Numbered from the stretch's first letter, positions 9,483 to 17,080 are shown. The stretch: 64,000 bases of DNA from Flavobacterium sp. UMI-01 (GCF_019656315.1 NZ_BPLU01000008.1:349140-413139), one strand, 5' to 3'. The notes: generated from the letters alone by a model not told the origin. Translations and numbers: made by a program.

Positions 9483-10643
9483 TTATCCTTTTCCTTTAAG
9501 AAAATACAATCCAATGAATGGTCCTATCGCCAATATCGTAAAAAGATAGTTTTGATTACTCGAATTAAGAAAATAACTAAGCAATTGAATGCTTACAATT
9601 GTAATGAAAAAACCAATACAATTAACGAGTGTAACTACCGACCCTTTAATATCTGGAGGGGCTTTTTGAGCAATTAATGTCGAAAAAAGAGGAGAATCAG
9701 CAATAACGACAAAAGACCAAAAAAATAAAAAAGCCAAAAACCATTTTGAAGAATCCATTTGTAAAAAAAGGGGAGAAATAACACAACAGGTAGCTGACAA
9801 GAATAAAATAATTTGAGATAATTTTTTAGTTCCAATATAGTGAGACAAATGACCACTTATAGCACAAGCCAGACTACCACTCGCTATAACTAAAAAACTT
9901 AATAAAGAAGTCGCATTTATAATTGTAGAATGAATTGAATTGTAATTATGAATCATAACAGGTACAAAGGTCCAAAAGGCATACAACTCCCACATATGAC
10001 CAAAGTAACCCACAGCAGCAGCGGATAATTCTTTATTTTGAAAAGCTGAAAAAATGGCTTTTACTTGAAAACTAGTACTCTTTGTTCGGTAAGGACCATC
10101 TGGCACCCATGCATACACTAAAAACCCGCCTACACAGGCCAAAAAAGATGTGATAAATACCACATACTGCCAAGTAAAATGAAAACTAAAACTTTTTAGC
10201 AAATGAGGGAAAGCGGTTCCTAAGACTAAGGCTCCAACCAAATAACCTAATGATTTTCCTAATTCTTCTTTGTAATAATCAGCTGCAATTTTGATTCCAA
10301 CGGGATAAATACCTGCAAGAAAAAAACCAGTCAAAAATCGACAGGTCAATACTAAAGTAGGTGTTAGATAGGGAAGGGTGATCCCCAAATTAAAAAAAGC
10401 TCCAACAAAAGCACTGATAAGAAAAACCAAAGAGGGGGAGTACCGGTCAGCAATAGACAAGATGGCAAAACACAAAGTCCCCGTGATGAAACCGAGCTGA
10501 ATAGTACTTGTACTATGAGCCAAAAAAGCATCTGTAACACCTAGTTTAAGAATCAAGTCAGGTAAAATAGCGTTTCCTGCAAACCAAAGAGAGGTACACA
10601 GAAATTGCCCCAGGATAATAAGGAATAGTATTTTTTTCATCAA
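9483..10643 (-). CDS. MFS transporter
   Basis: A 386-residue permease with about twelve spans in two six-helix halves, and the MFS A-like loop reduced to SIADRYSP between helices 2 and 3. LTCRFLTGFFLAGIYPVGIKI is the helix 4/5 region. It resembles cyanate/nitroimidazole-type (CynX-like) carriers in length and glycine pattern, but the substrate is unassigned. It stands alone, convergent with the TSUP gene. Confidence 0.85.
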   Translation of the reverse strand: MMKKILFLIILGQFLCTSLWFAGNAILPDLILKLGVTDAFLAHSTSTIQLGFITGTLCFAILSIADRYSPSLVFLISAFVGAFFNLGITLPYLTPTLVLTCRFLTGFFLAGIYPVGIKIAADYYKEELGKSLGYLVGALVLGTAFPHLLKSFSFHFTWQYVVFITSFLACVGGFLVYAWVPDGPYRTKSTSFQVKAIFSAFQNKELSAAAVGYFGHMWELYAFWTFVPVMIHNYNSIHSTIINATSLLSFLVIASGSLACAISGHLSHYIGTKKLSQIILFLSATCCVISPLFLQMDSSKWFLAFLFFWSFVVIADSPLFSTLIAQKAPPDIKGSVVTLVNCIGFFITIVSIQLLSYFLNSSNQNYLFTILAIGPFIGLYFLKGKG

Positions 10644-10665
10644 ATAGAAACAGTTCTAATTTTTA

Positions 10666-10800
10666 TATAATTGTCAAATAGAATCCAACGGCTTTGTGCT
10701 TGAAAAAATTATACGAGCAATGCTTGAAAAAATTATACGAGCAATGAATTTAATGGACGTAGAAATGATTTATCCTGACAATGAATATTATTTTAACTAG
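10666..10800 (+). pseudogene. 3' remnant of a protein gene with an internal 24-bp tandem duplication
   Basis: The plus-strand frame ending with TAG at 10798-10800 reads as plausible protein (NGFVLEKIIRAM repeated once, then NLMDVEMIYPDNEYYFN), but no start or upstream body is present. The frame closes about 45 codons before the stop. The 24-bp duplication keeps the frame and repeats eight residues. I interpret it as the decayed tail of a gene whose 5' part was lost; a very short real peptide is a less likely alternative. Confidence 0.4.
10697..10744 (+). repeat. Perfect 24-bp tandem duplication
   Basis: Two adjacent identical copies (10697-10720 and 10721-10744), each containing TGCTTGAAAAAATT then ATACGAGCAA. 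Looks like a recent slippage or duplication event in a non-functional remnant. Confidence 0.9.
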
Positions 10801-10845
10801 TTCCTGTCTAGTTATATTGAATACAAGACAATTATAAAGAAGTAA

Positions 10846-10891
10846 AAATAAAAACTGCCAGAACTAAATACTTTTTTGATTTAATTCTGGC
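10846..10891 (-). terminator. Rho-independent terminator of the APC permease gene
   Basis: Arms 10857-10869 and 10879-10891 pair at 12 of 13 positions; on the minus strand the hairpin is followed by a U-rich tract (AGTTTTTATTTTT). It sits 30 bases past the permease stop. Confidence 0.75.
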
Positions 10892-10920
10892 TAGTTTGCT
10901 TTATTTAAATTGTTTTCGGA

Positions 10921-12663
10921 TTACATGATTAATCGCACACCACCTAATTCTGATACTCGGTAAGAAAAACGATCTCCAGGAGAACCAATAAACATGAAGT
11001 TTTTAGGAATATTCCATTCGGTAGATAATTTATCAATGATTTCAGGCCCAAAAACACCTTCTAATTCAATAAACTCGATGTCAATTTCGGGATAAGCACG
11101 GTCCAAAACTTTAAGATCTGAAATCAATAATTCATTGTTTTCGTTATCTTTATTGATATTGACAATTTTTAATTTCTTCGTCGATTCGTTGTTTTGAACA
11201 TATTGCATTACCTTATTGATTATAGCCACATCATCCCCTTTGGTAAAAAACACAAACTCTTGCGATTTTATTTTTAGATTCATTTTCAACAAATAACGGT
11301 TACTGAAGATAACCATTTTTCGCAGAGGTTTGTAGAAATATTCTAATGCTTCGATTAATACTTTTATCAAAAACGAACGATTCAACATTATTGCTACAAA
11401 ACCAAAAGCAGGTATAAAATATTCAATGAAAGTGTAAAACGAACTAACATTGAGTTTTATATTTCCAATAAATGCTGTAATAATCAAAGAAACTGCTAAA
11501 ACAACGGCAGCTCCTTTGGCTTTTTCAGGACGAGGAAGTTTTTTTCGTTTAAATTTCAACAATAAATTTCCTATTCCAAACAAGCCCATTACAGCCAAAA
11601 ATGAAAAGGTATAAACACCTGCTAAAGCCACAATATCACCTTTGGTAACTAATAAAACTGAAATACATAAAATTAAAAAACTTATGATGATTCGGTAATT
11701 AGAACCTCTTTTGTTTTGTTTTAAAAAGTAATTTGGCAAAATTCGGTCTAATGTCATACGATTTAACAATCCTGATACACCTACAAAAGATGTTAAAACA
11801 GCACCACATAAAACCAATACGGCATCAATTGAAATTAAATAAGCTAGCCATGAACCTCCAGTAGTAGCCCCCAGATGTGCTAAAAGTGATTCTTGATGAT
11901 CCCCCACATGAGCCAAAGGGATAATACAAATAAGTAATAGTGCAATAACAGGGTTGAAAAAGCTTACGATTGCCCACATATTGCGAAGGGTTTTAGGGAA
12001 AACTCCCTGTTCTTGTTCTTCCACAAAATTAGCAGAACTCTCAAAACCAGATATCCCTAGCATTGCAGCAGAGAAGCCTAAAAATAAGGCATTAGCAATA
12101 CCACCTGAAGTGATAGGAAGGTTCCAATTCATATTAAAAATATCCAAACCGTGCATCGATATAAACCATACCGAAGCTAAAACTAACAAGGTTAGAGTCG
12201 TAAGATGGGTAATAAAAATAATTACTGCAACGATAGCAGACTCTCCAATACCTAAAATCGCTAAACCAGTAAATAAAAGTAAAATAACAATAGTTGAAAT
12301 AGTGATATTGATTTCAGGTGCAATGTTATGTAAATAATGCATTCCTTCTGAGGCTGATATAACTGCAGTAGCCATATACGATAATACAGTCAAAGTAGCT
12401 GCAATGGAAGCCAATCTTTTAGAAGAGGTATTTAAAAGTACATTGTAGGCTCCACCATTTAATGGCAAAGCACCAACAACTTCACCATATATTTTTCGGA
12501 ATAAAAACAATACAACCGCTACCAATAACAAAGAAATCCATGCATATTGACCCGCATACATAATGGTTAACGCTGACACATACAAACAAGACGAGCTAAT
12601 ATCATTACCACAAATTGCAGTGGCTTGTAATTCATTTAACTTAGTGTGTAATTCTTTTTTCAT
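10921..12663 (-). CDS. APC-superfamily amino acid permease with C-terminal cytosolic domain
   Basis: A 580-residue inner-membrane transporter from ATG 12663. The frame runs to 12708, but a TAATTTG promoter-like box just upstream (minus strand, about 12710-12717) would place the transcript start too close for that longer start. The APC core has about twelve spans, with the early loop GEVVGALPLNGGAYNVL and the central GISGFESSANFVEEQ. The last 120 residues are soluble and alternate strands and helices, resembling USP-like regulatory tails. Substrate is probably an amino acid or polyamine; not determinable here. Confidence 0.85.
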   Translation of the reverse strand: MKKELHTKLNELQATAICGNDISSSCLYVSALTIMYAGQYAWISLLLVAVVLFLFRKIYGEVVGALPLNGGAYNVLLNTSSKRLASIAATLTVLSYMATAVISASEGMHYLHNIAPEINITISTIVILLLFTGLAILGIGESAIVAVIIFITHLTTLTLLVLASVWFISMHGLDIFNMNWNLPITSGGIANALFLGFSAAMLGISGFESSANFVEEQEQGVFPKTLRNMWAIVSFFNPVIALLLICIIPLAHVGDHQESLLAHLGATTGGSWLAYLISIDAVLVLCGAVLTSFVGVSGLLNRMTLDRILPNYFLKQNKRGSNYRIIISFLILCISVLLVTKGDIVALAGVYTFSFLAVMGLFGIGNLLLKFKRKKLPRPEKAKGAAVVLAVSLIITAFIGNIKLNVSSFYTFIEYFIPAFGFVAIMLNRSFLIKVLIEALEYFYKPLRKMVIFSNRYLLKMNLKIKSQEFVFFTKGDDVAIINKVMQYVQNNESTKKLKIVNINKDNENNELLISDLKVLDRAYPEIDIEFIELEGVFGPEIIDKLSTEWNIPKNFMFIGSPGDRFSYRVSELGGVRLIM

Positions 12664-12778
12664 TATTTCATAATAAAGATGTGGAGCCTGCAAGGTAATA
12701 GTTTGCAAATTATTTCCAAATTTAAATAATGAAAAAGTTCAGAAACTTAACATCTAGGCAATTTACATCGCATAACAT

Positions 12779-13279
12779 CTAAATCCTTGAATTTGAGTAG
12801 GGGGTATCGCTAATACTCTTTTTATATTTTTGTAGTGACTGAATTGCTTTTTCATGAATTTTTTGCTGCATATAACCTGTCCATCCAAATAAAAATCCTT
12901 TGCAACCCAATGCCTGACGAGACCATTTCCAAATATCAAAATCATCCGTTTGCTTGATTATCAAACCCTCTTTAAAATGAAAATGAGTTGTTATGTGATT
13001 TACTATGGTTTTGTTACTTGGTTTAAAAGTATAGCTAGCAATCCATTGTGCGGTCCCAAGATAAGCGTCACTTTTACTGTTGACTATTTCAATTTTAATA
13101 TTTTCTTTGTTGTTTTCTAACAGCATAGACCACATAGCCGTTACATCTTTGCCTGTTAATAATCCAAAAATGGGATCTCTAAATTTAATATTGGTATCAT
13201 AACAGCTCACAACAGATAGTACATCAGCTTTTGATAATCCATTAAAAAATTGGTGAATTATAGGTTCGTTTGTTGTCAT
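12779..13279 (-). CDS. NTF2-like (SnoaL-like) family protein
   Basis: A 166-residue cytoplasmic protein from ATG 13279 (the frame extends to 13321 with a lysine-rich lead unlike the family). The cone-like fold is suggested by IHQFFNGLSKADVLSVVSCYDTNIKFRDPIFG at the start and by IVNHITTHFHFKEGLIIKQTDDFDIWKWSRQALG later. Many such proteins are ketosteroid-isomerase-like enzymes or binding proteins of unknown ligand. No operon partner gives a role. Confidence 0.8.
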   Translation of the reverse strand: MTTNEPIIHQFFNGLSKADVLSVVSCYDTNIKFRDPIFGLLTGKDVTAMWSMLLENNKENIKIEIVNSKSDAYLGTAQWIASYTFKPSNKTIVNHITTHFHFKEGLIIKQTDDFDIWKWSRQALGCKGFLFGWTGYMQQKIHEKAIQSLQKYKKSISDTPYSNSRI

Positions 13280-13374
13280 TTGGGGTAAATGTATGTAGAT
13301 AAAATTACTCTTTTTTTTCAATTAAAAAAGAACTAAACTAATTTTTATTACTACTTAGATGACAATTATTAGAG

Positions 13375-14025
13375 TTAATGCTGTTTTTGCAAATGATACA
13401 GTAGCGCCATCATGGAAGGAAAAACAGCATCGGCAAGCGTAAATCTTGGATCATCAGGGTTTTCAGGAATAACAAAAGTTTTCATAGAAGCGGCTTTGGC
13501 AGCAATCATACCAGTAACGCTATCTTCTAAAACAATGCAATCAGCAACTGCAGCTTGTAATTTTTGAATTACTCTCAAATATACCGCTGGGTGTGGTTTT
13601 CCATAAGCTTCATCATCAGCGCTATTAATTACTTCAAAATAGGGAGCTATAGAAAGCTTTTCAAAAACAGCGTTGATAATTGGCATGCTTGAAGAGGTTG
13701 CCAACGCAATTGTATAATTATTTTGTTTCAAAAAATCCAAAAGTTCATAAAGTCCCAACTTAGCAGAACCTTTGGCGTGAATAAGCCGCACAACAGATTC
13801 GATGATTTTATTTTCTAAAATTTTAGGATTTATTTTTAATCCAAATAAATCACACCATTTTTGAGCAACATCATCAATGCGTTTGCCCATAGTATGTTTG
13901 ATACAATCTTCAATGGTAATTGAAATATTTTGTTCCGCAAGAACTTTTATTTGGGCTTCACGCCACAACGGTTCAGAATCAATGATAACGCCGTCCATGT
14001 CAAATATGAATATGTTTCTTTTCAA
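13375..14025 (-). CDS. HAD-superfamily sugar-phosphate phosphatase (HxpB/beta-PGM-like)
   Basis: A 216-residue HAD hydrolase. Motif I FDMDGVIIDSEPLW holds the nucleophile and acid/base aspartates, motif II is the TSSS loop, the lysine motif is in GKPHPAVYL, and motif IV is VLEDSVTGMIAA. The helical cap between motifs I and II fits hexitol phosphatase (HxpB, YniC) or 2-deoxyglucose-6-phosphatase. It likely removes phosphate from sugar or sugar-alcohol phosphates. Its start lies about 100 bp from the left boundary of the integrated element. Confidence 0.85.
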   Translation of the reverse strand: MKRNIFIFDMDGVIIDSEPLWREAQIKVLAEQNISITIEDCIKHTMGKRIDDVAQKWCDLFGLKINPKILENKIIESVVRLIHAKGSAKLGLYELLDFLKQNNYTIALATSSSMPIINAVFEKLSIAPYFEVINSADDEAYGKPHPAVYLRVIQKLQAAVADCIVLEDSVTGMIAAKAASMKTFVIPENPDDPRFTLADAVFPSMMALLYHLQKQH

Positions 14026-14123
14026 AATAGCTATATTAAGTTTCTACAAAGCTAATGATACTTCGTTAAACAAAAAATTAAAAGAAAAATCAACGTAAAA
14101 CCACTATTTCGGGGTTAATTATA

Positions 14124-14151
14124 TTGAACTATAATTTATAGTATGAAAAAT
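14124..14151 (+). other. Left attachment site, dif-like
   Basis: XerC-type arm TTGAACTATAA (14124-14134), central region TTTATA (14135-14140), XerD-type arm GTATGAAAAAT (14141-14151). It matches the right site at 25 of 28 positions with an identical central region, as strand exchange requires. The XerC arm here should be host-derived and the XerD arm element-derived. Confidence 0.75.
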
Positions 14152-14173
14152 AATGTAAGTTCGAAGTTTTTAT

Positions 14174-14242
14174 TATATTTGCCATAGATTTATTTCGAAT
14201 AAGAGGCGAGGTATTGCAGTACCGTTTGAGCCTCTTTTTTTT
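14174..14242 (+). ncRNA. Candidate small RNA with promoter and terminator, antisense to the element's genes
   Basis: A TATATTTG box (14174-14181) matches the Bacteroidota -7 consensus. About 50 bases further the sequence folds into an outer stem AAGAGGC/GCCTCTT (14201-14207 with 14230-14236) enclosing an inner stem GGTAT/GTACC with loop TGCA, followed directly by a T-run. A short plus-strand RNA from about 14188 to 14242 is predicted. The hairpin could equally act as a DNA signal in a single-stranded genome, such as a complementary-strand origin or packaging site. No expression evidence. Confidence 0.4.
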
Positions 14243-14252
14243 GTTTATAATT

Positions 14253-14507
14253 TTACCAATTTTCTTTAATTCGCCCTCTATTGCTATAATTCGGGAACGG
14301 GTCTATAAAATCATTTTTTTCATAATAACAAAGTACTTTTCTGGACCTTCTTACGTAGATTAGAATAAAATCCCATTCAATAGACTGTTTTTGTAACCAT
14401 TGGGTGTAACTGTATATACTATGAACATATTCAGTAAATAGCCTTTTTTGACCGTTTAAATATACTGTTACGCTGTAATCATTTTTCTTTTTAAATTCTA
14501 TATCCAT
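14253..14507 (-). CDS. Element hypothetical protein, 84 aa
   Basis: I do not recognise it. It is a small soluble protein rich in aromatic residues (HSIYSYTQWLQKQSIEWDFILIYVRR). It is the last gene before the left boundary and has its own promoter-like box at 14690-14697 and a roughly 175-base leader with a hairpin and a direct repeat, so it may be expressed separately from the structural genes. Confidence 0.6.
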   Translation of the reverse strand: MDIEFKKKNDYSVTVYLNGQKRLFTEYVHSIYSYTQWLQKQSIEWDFILIYVRRSRKVLCYYEKNDFIDPFPNYSNRGRIKENW

Positions 14508-14515
14508 AATCTAAA

Positions 14516-14573
14516 AGGGGTAAGAGATAAAAAAAAATAACCAAGGAAATAGGGGTAAGAGATAAAAAAAAAA
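14516..14573 (+). repeat. Two-copy 22-bp direct repeat in the leader of the 84-aa gene
   Basis: AGGGGTAAGAGATAAAA plus an A-tract occurs at 14516-14538 and 14551-14574, 35 bp apart. In the minus sense it lies just upstream of the start at 14507, so it could be an operator or translation-control repeat. Only two copies; no array. Confidence 0.7.
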
Positions 14574-14634
14574 TAGCATACCCAAATTAATGAGCATACT
14601 ATTTATATAGTGTTTTATTGTTTTCATGATATTT

Positions 14635-14667
14635 GATTTATTTCAAACAAGAGGGTTTGCAGACCCT
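14635..14667 (+). repeat. Second copy of the left-end motif with a TTGCAG-loop hairpin
   Basis: Bases 14635-14654 match 14187-14206 at 18 of 20 positions (GATTTATTTC then AAACAAGAGG). Both copies lead straight into a hairpin whose loop region contains TTGCAG: here GGGT/ACCC at 14653-14666, there GGTAT/GTACC. A GATATTTG promoter-like box precedes this copy at 14628-14635. Confidence 0.6.
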
Positions 14668-14689
14668 TTATCTCATTTCGAAGTTTACG

Positions 14690-14697
14690 CAAATATA
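14690..14697 (-). promoter_or_regulatory. Predicted -7 box for the 84-aa gene
   Basis: Minus-strand TATATTTG, a perfect TAnnTTTG match, between the 150-aa gene end (14712) and the 84-aa gene. No clear -33 TTG. Confidence 0.45.
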
Positions 14698-14711
14698 CAT
14701 ATTTTTTAATC

Positions 14712-15164
14712 TTATGTTAAAAATCTTTTCATTTGTATTGTACAATTTGTTAGACCGTCATTTTCTGTATGGTCATCAATTTTTTTACATATAACAAAAA
14801 TACTATAACTATTTTCATTAGTATATCTTATATACGTGGGCGGGTCTGTATCAGTATTTTGTATAACTATTGGGTGTCTTAAACCAAAAATAGGCTGATT
14901 ACATGTAATTTTAACTATACCAGTGAAAACCTTTTCAAATGTAAATGTTAAGTCATTTGGTTTTTTAAATTCCTCAACTATTACAGTGTCATTAGCTCCC
15001 TGTCTAAATGCAATAATTATTTCCTCATAGTTGGGTTTGTTTAAATCAAATATTTGTTGCAATAAATCTGAAACAATAATATTTGTTATTTGATTGGGTT
15101 GGTTAGCTTGTGCAATGAAATCAATCCCTTGTTGTATTTCTAAAATTTTACTATTTAATGACAT
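14712..15164 (-). CDS. Element hypothetical protein, 150 aa (possible virion protein)
   Basis: No recognised domain. A helical N-terminus (EIQQGIDFIAQANQPNQI) is followed by a beta-rich half with FTFEKVFTGIVKITCNQPIF and NSYSIFVICKKID. It lacks a signal peptide or membrane span. It starts six bases after the 113-aa gene and ends the structural gene string, so a minor capsid or spike role is possible but only by position. Confidence 0.55.
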   Translation of the reverse strand: MSLNSKILEIQQGIDFIAQANQPNQITNIIVSDLLQQIFDLNKPNYEEIIIAFRQGANDTVIVEEFKKPNDLTFTFEKVFTGIVKITCNQPIFGLRHPIVIQNTDTDPPTYIRYTNENSYSIFVICKKIDDHTENDGLTNCTIQMKRFLT

Positions 15165-15170
15165 ATATTT

Positions 15171-15512
15171 TTAATTAAAAAGTTCGTTAAACTCATTTGA
15201 AAATATTCCTGTAAGTGGTTCTTTAGGAATATTAAAATTATAATCTGAATTCTCAACATTATACTCATTATCTTTAATTAGGAAATGAATGTTTGAAAAT
15301 TCAAATAAATACTTTTCAATTGCCTTAAAAGGAAAGTCTTTTAGGCGATCACCTTTTATTGGAACTCCTTTGATAATTAAACCGCATATTAAATGCTTTT
15401 CAGTTATCGAAAACGAAAAATTGTAATTTGTTCCAATCTCAGTAACAGAGATTGGAACATAATTTAAAAGTTTTTTTTCGTTTACATACAGTACAAAATT
15501 TTGTTCTACCAT
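15171..15512 (-). CDS. Element hypothetical protein, 113 aa
   Basis: Unrecognised, probably beta-rich soluble protein (NFVLYVNEKKLLNYVPISV, NYNFSFSITEKHLICGLII). Its start overlaps the end of the 163-aa membrane protein gene by seven bases, which is typical of translationally coupled phage genes. A structural role is inferred from position only. Confidence 0.6.
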   Translation of the reverse strand: MVEQNFVLYVNEKKLLNYVPISVTEIGTNYNFSFSITEKHLICGLIIKGVPIKGDRLKDFPFKAIEKYLFEFSNIHFLIKDNEYNVENSDYNFNIPKEPLTGIFSNEFNELFN

Positions 15513-15997
15513 ACTTTATTATATTGTTTGTAATAATTTTTTAATTCTGACAATTCTTTACTGTCTAGGAGCTTGTTTACATCATCCTTAAGGTTTCGCC
15601 TTTTGGTGTAAACCTCGTAGTATAAACGCTCTACTAAGTGATAGTTACGTACCTGATATTTTAAAATACGCAATACTTCAGCATCATTTTCAGTCCATCC
15701 CCTTGGATTAAGAAAGTCGTACCAATGACCAGCATCGCTATATTTAACCCCTAAGTGGTGCGCTAAGTCTGCGGCTGCATTTTGTACGCCTTTGTCAAGG
15801 GTTATTTGATTTGCGTTTTGAGTTCTAACAATAGGGTTGACATTATCTACTAACTGATTTTCGCCTTTTATCTCTTCATTTTGAAGTTTATTTAGTTGTA
15901 TCTGGTCTTTGAGATATCTATAAACTAAAGGAAGAACCAACAAAATTGCTAAAACAAAAAACCAATTAGTTTTGAGCCAATTAAAAAAACCATTCAT
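15506..15997 (-). CDS. Element single-span membrane protein, 163 aa
   Basis: From ATG 15997 the protein begins MNGFFNWLKTNWFFVLAIL with one N-terminal span and a long cytosolic or virion-interior tail (DKGVQNAAADLAHHLGVKY, DAEVLRILKYQVRNYHLVERL). The frame extends 13 codons to 16036, overlapping the 40-aa gene by 14 bases; I prefer 15997 because the span then sits at the N-terminus as in its neighbours. It could be a membrane-associated virion or assembly protein. Confidence 0.6.
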   Translation of the reverse strand: MNGFFNWLKTNWFFVLAILLVLPLVYRYLKDQIQLNKLQNEEIKGENQLVDNVNPIVRTQNANQITLDKGVQNAAADLAHHLGVKYSDAGHWYDFLNPRGWTENDAEVLRILKYQVRNYHLVERLYYEVYTKRRNLKDDVNKLLDSKELSELKNYYKQYNKVW

Positions 15998-16022
15998 TTG
16001 TGAATGGTTTCTTTTGTTATAT

Positions 16023-16145
16023 CTAACGCCTTGCATATCTGCCCGATTTTTGTTTTTTAGCTATAAAAAAGCCAATTCCAAAACCTACCGCCACTAAAGC
16101 GATTTTACCAACTGGTGAGTTTAACACCTCTTTAATTTTTTCCAT
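16023..16145 (-). CDS. Element tiny membrane protein, 40 aa
   Basis: ATG at 16145 and TAG at 16023 give a 40-residue protein: a short amphipathic start (MEKIKEVLNSPVGK), one span (IALVAVGFGIGFFIA), and a strongly basic tail (KKQKSGRYARR). Tiny membrane proteins with basic tails are common in membrane-containing and filamentous phages as virion membrane components. It lies between the transglycosylase and the 163-aa membrane protein. Coding status rests on frame, spacing and the span. Confidence 0.55.
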   Translation of the reverse strand: MEKIKEVLNSPVGKIALVAVGFGIGFFIAKKQKSGRYARR

Positions 16146-16181
16146 TATTTAAAAGAATTTAATATTTATACTTATTGTTTT

Positions 16182-16811
16182 TTAGATTGAAATAGTAAGC
16201 ACAGAGTAAAAAAAAACCACTAGCGGGATAAACCACTTTAAAGCCTTTTTTTGGTTGATATCTGCATCAAAGTCAAAACCATTTTTTGTAAAATAGCTAC
16301 TAAAAAAGTTTTCTATTTCGGACTTTGTGATTTTACCGTCTTTGTTAATATCAAAAATCGGATTTTGTTTTGCAATTAACGAAGCTGTTAAGCTTGATGT
16401 TTGCAATACGTAATTGCTTGACTGGTTCAGAGCCTTTGGGAAGAAAACAGCAAAGTAAACATCCATAAAGGAATTAAGACTTTTACCAGTTGTTTTTTTA
16501 ACTTCTTTAAAATACTCTAAAACTAAATCTAATTGCTTTTCAAAGCTCATTTTTGCAATATCTGTAAGAACGTATTTTTTGCCGTTTATAGTCTTATAAC
16601 CTACTCCCGCTTTATCCCTTGTAAACTGGATTAAACCGACCGAACCGATGGAATTAACTTTTGAGGGTGAAAACGTTTTTGCAGTTTCGAAATAGATTAC
16701 AGCCAGTAACCAATTTGGATTAATCTGTAATTTTGTTGCAACCTCAATAATTTTTAATTGTTTCGATTCGGATAGGTGTTTTTTAAAGACTTCGCTTATA
16801 ATATTACTCAT
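16182..16811 (-). CDS. Lytic transglycosylase-like protein with EF-hand and C-terminal membrane anchor
   Basis: A 209-residue protein from ATG 16811, which overlaps the upstream gene's stop (ATGAGTAA); the frame extends seven codons further to 16832. The SLT/lysozyme-like fold is indicated by the catalytic Glu in AVIYFETAKTFSPS (near residue 42) and by GSVGLIQFT (near 56-64). Residues 154-165 are a perfect EF-hand loop, DINKDGKITKSE, with a weaker second acidic stretch after it (DFDADIN). The last 18 residues form a membrane span. It should cut peptidoglycan glycan strands during entry or release, possibly with calcium dependence. Confidence 0.75.
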   Translation of the reverse strand: MSNIISEVFKKHLSESKQLKIIEVATKLQINPNWLLAVIYFETAKTFSPSKVNSIGSVGLIQFTRDKAGVGYKTINGKKYVLTDIAKMSFEKQLDLVLEYFKEVKKTTGKSLNSFMDVYFAVFFPKALNQSSNYVLQTSSLTASLIAKQNPIFDINKDGKITKSEIENFFSSYFTKNGFDFDADINQKKALKWFIPLVVFFYSVLTISI

Positions 16812-16950
16812 TGTCTTGATTTTTGTTATCAAGCTTCAAAGCTTCTATTTCATCAAGTGCAAATTGTAAAACTTTGACACCTACGGCAATTAAAGCACCA
16901 TATTTGATAACTAACTTTAATACAGTGGTGATACTATTGATTGTTTTCAT
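16804..16950 (-). CDS. Element small membrane protein, 48 aa
   Basis: ATG at 16950 and TAA at 16804 give 48 residues: one hydrophobic helix (TVLKLVIKYGALIAVGVKVL) and an acidic, polar tail. The start lies inside the end of the preceding 48-aa gene and the stop overlaps the transglycosylase start, a coupled arrangement that supports it as a real gene. Likely a virion or assembly membrane protein; it could also aid lysis, given the neighbouring transglycosylase. Confidence 0.6.
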   Translation of the reverse strand: MKTINSITTVLKLVIKYGALIAVGVKVLQFALDEIEALKLDNKNQDNE

Positions 16951-17080
16951 TTTCTTGAATTTTTGAAGTTATAATTTCAGTTTCTTTTTTTTGCCTTTGC
17001 TTTTCTTTAATTAAATCCGCTATTTCATGGAGAACTAACGGAAGTAATTTTAAAGAATATTTAAGCAGTAAGCGAAACAT
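16934..17080 (-). CDS. Element small amphipathic protein, 48 aa
   Basis: ATG at 17080 overlaps the stop of the 76-aa gene in a TAATG arrangement, and the gene ends at 16934 inside the next one. The product starts with a hydrophobic/basic helix (MFRLLLKYSLKLLPLVLHEI) followed by a charged helix (DLIKEKQRQKKETE). It could be a peripheral membrane or virion protein. Function unknown; the coupled overlaps on both sides support coding. Confidence 0.6.
   Translation of the reverse strand: MFRLLLKYSLKLLPLVLHEIADLIKEKQRQKKETEIITSKIQENENNQ

Noticed and set aside
14516..14573. CRISPR-like repeat
   Set aside because: Only two copies with a 35-bp spacing, A-rich, and no cas genes nearby.
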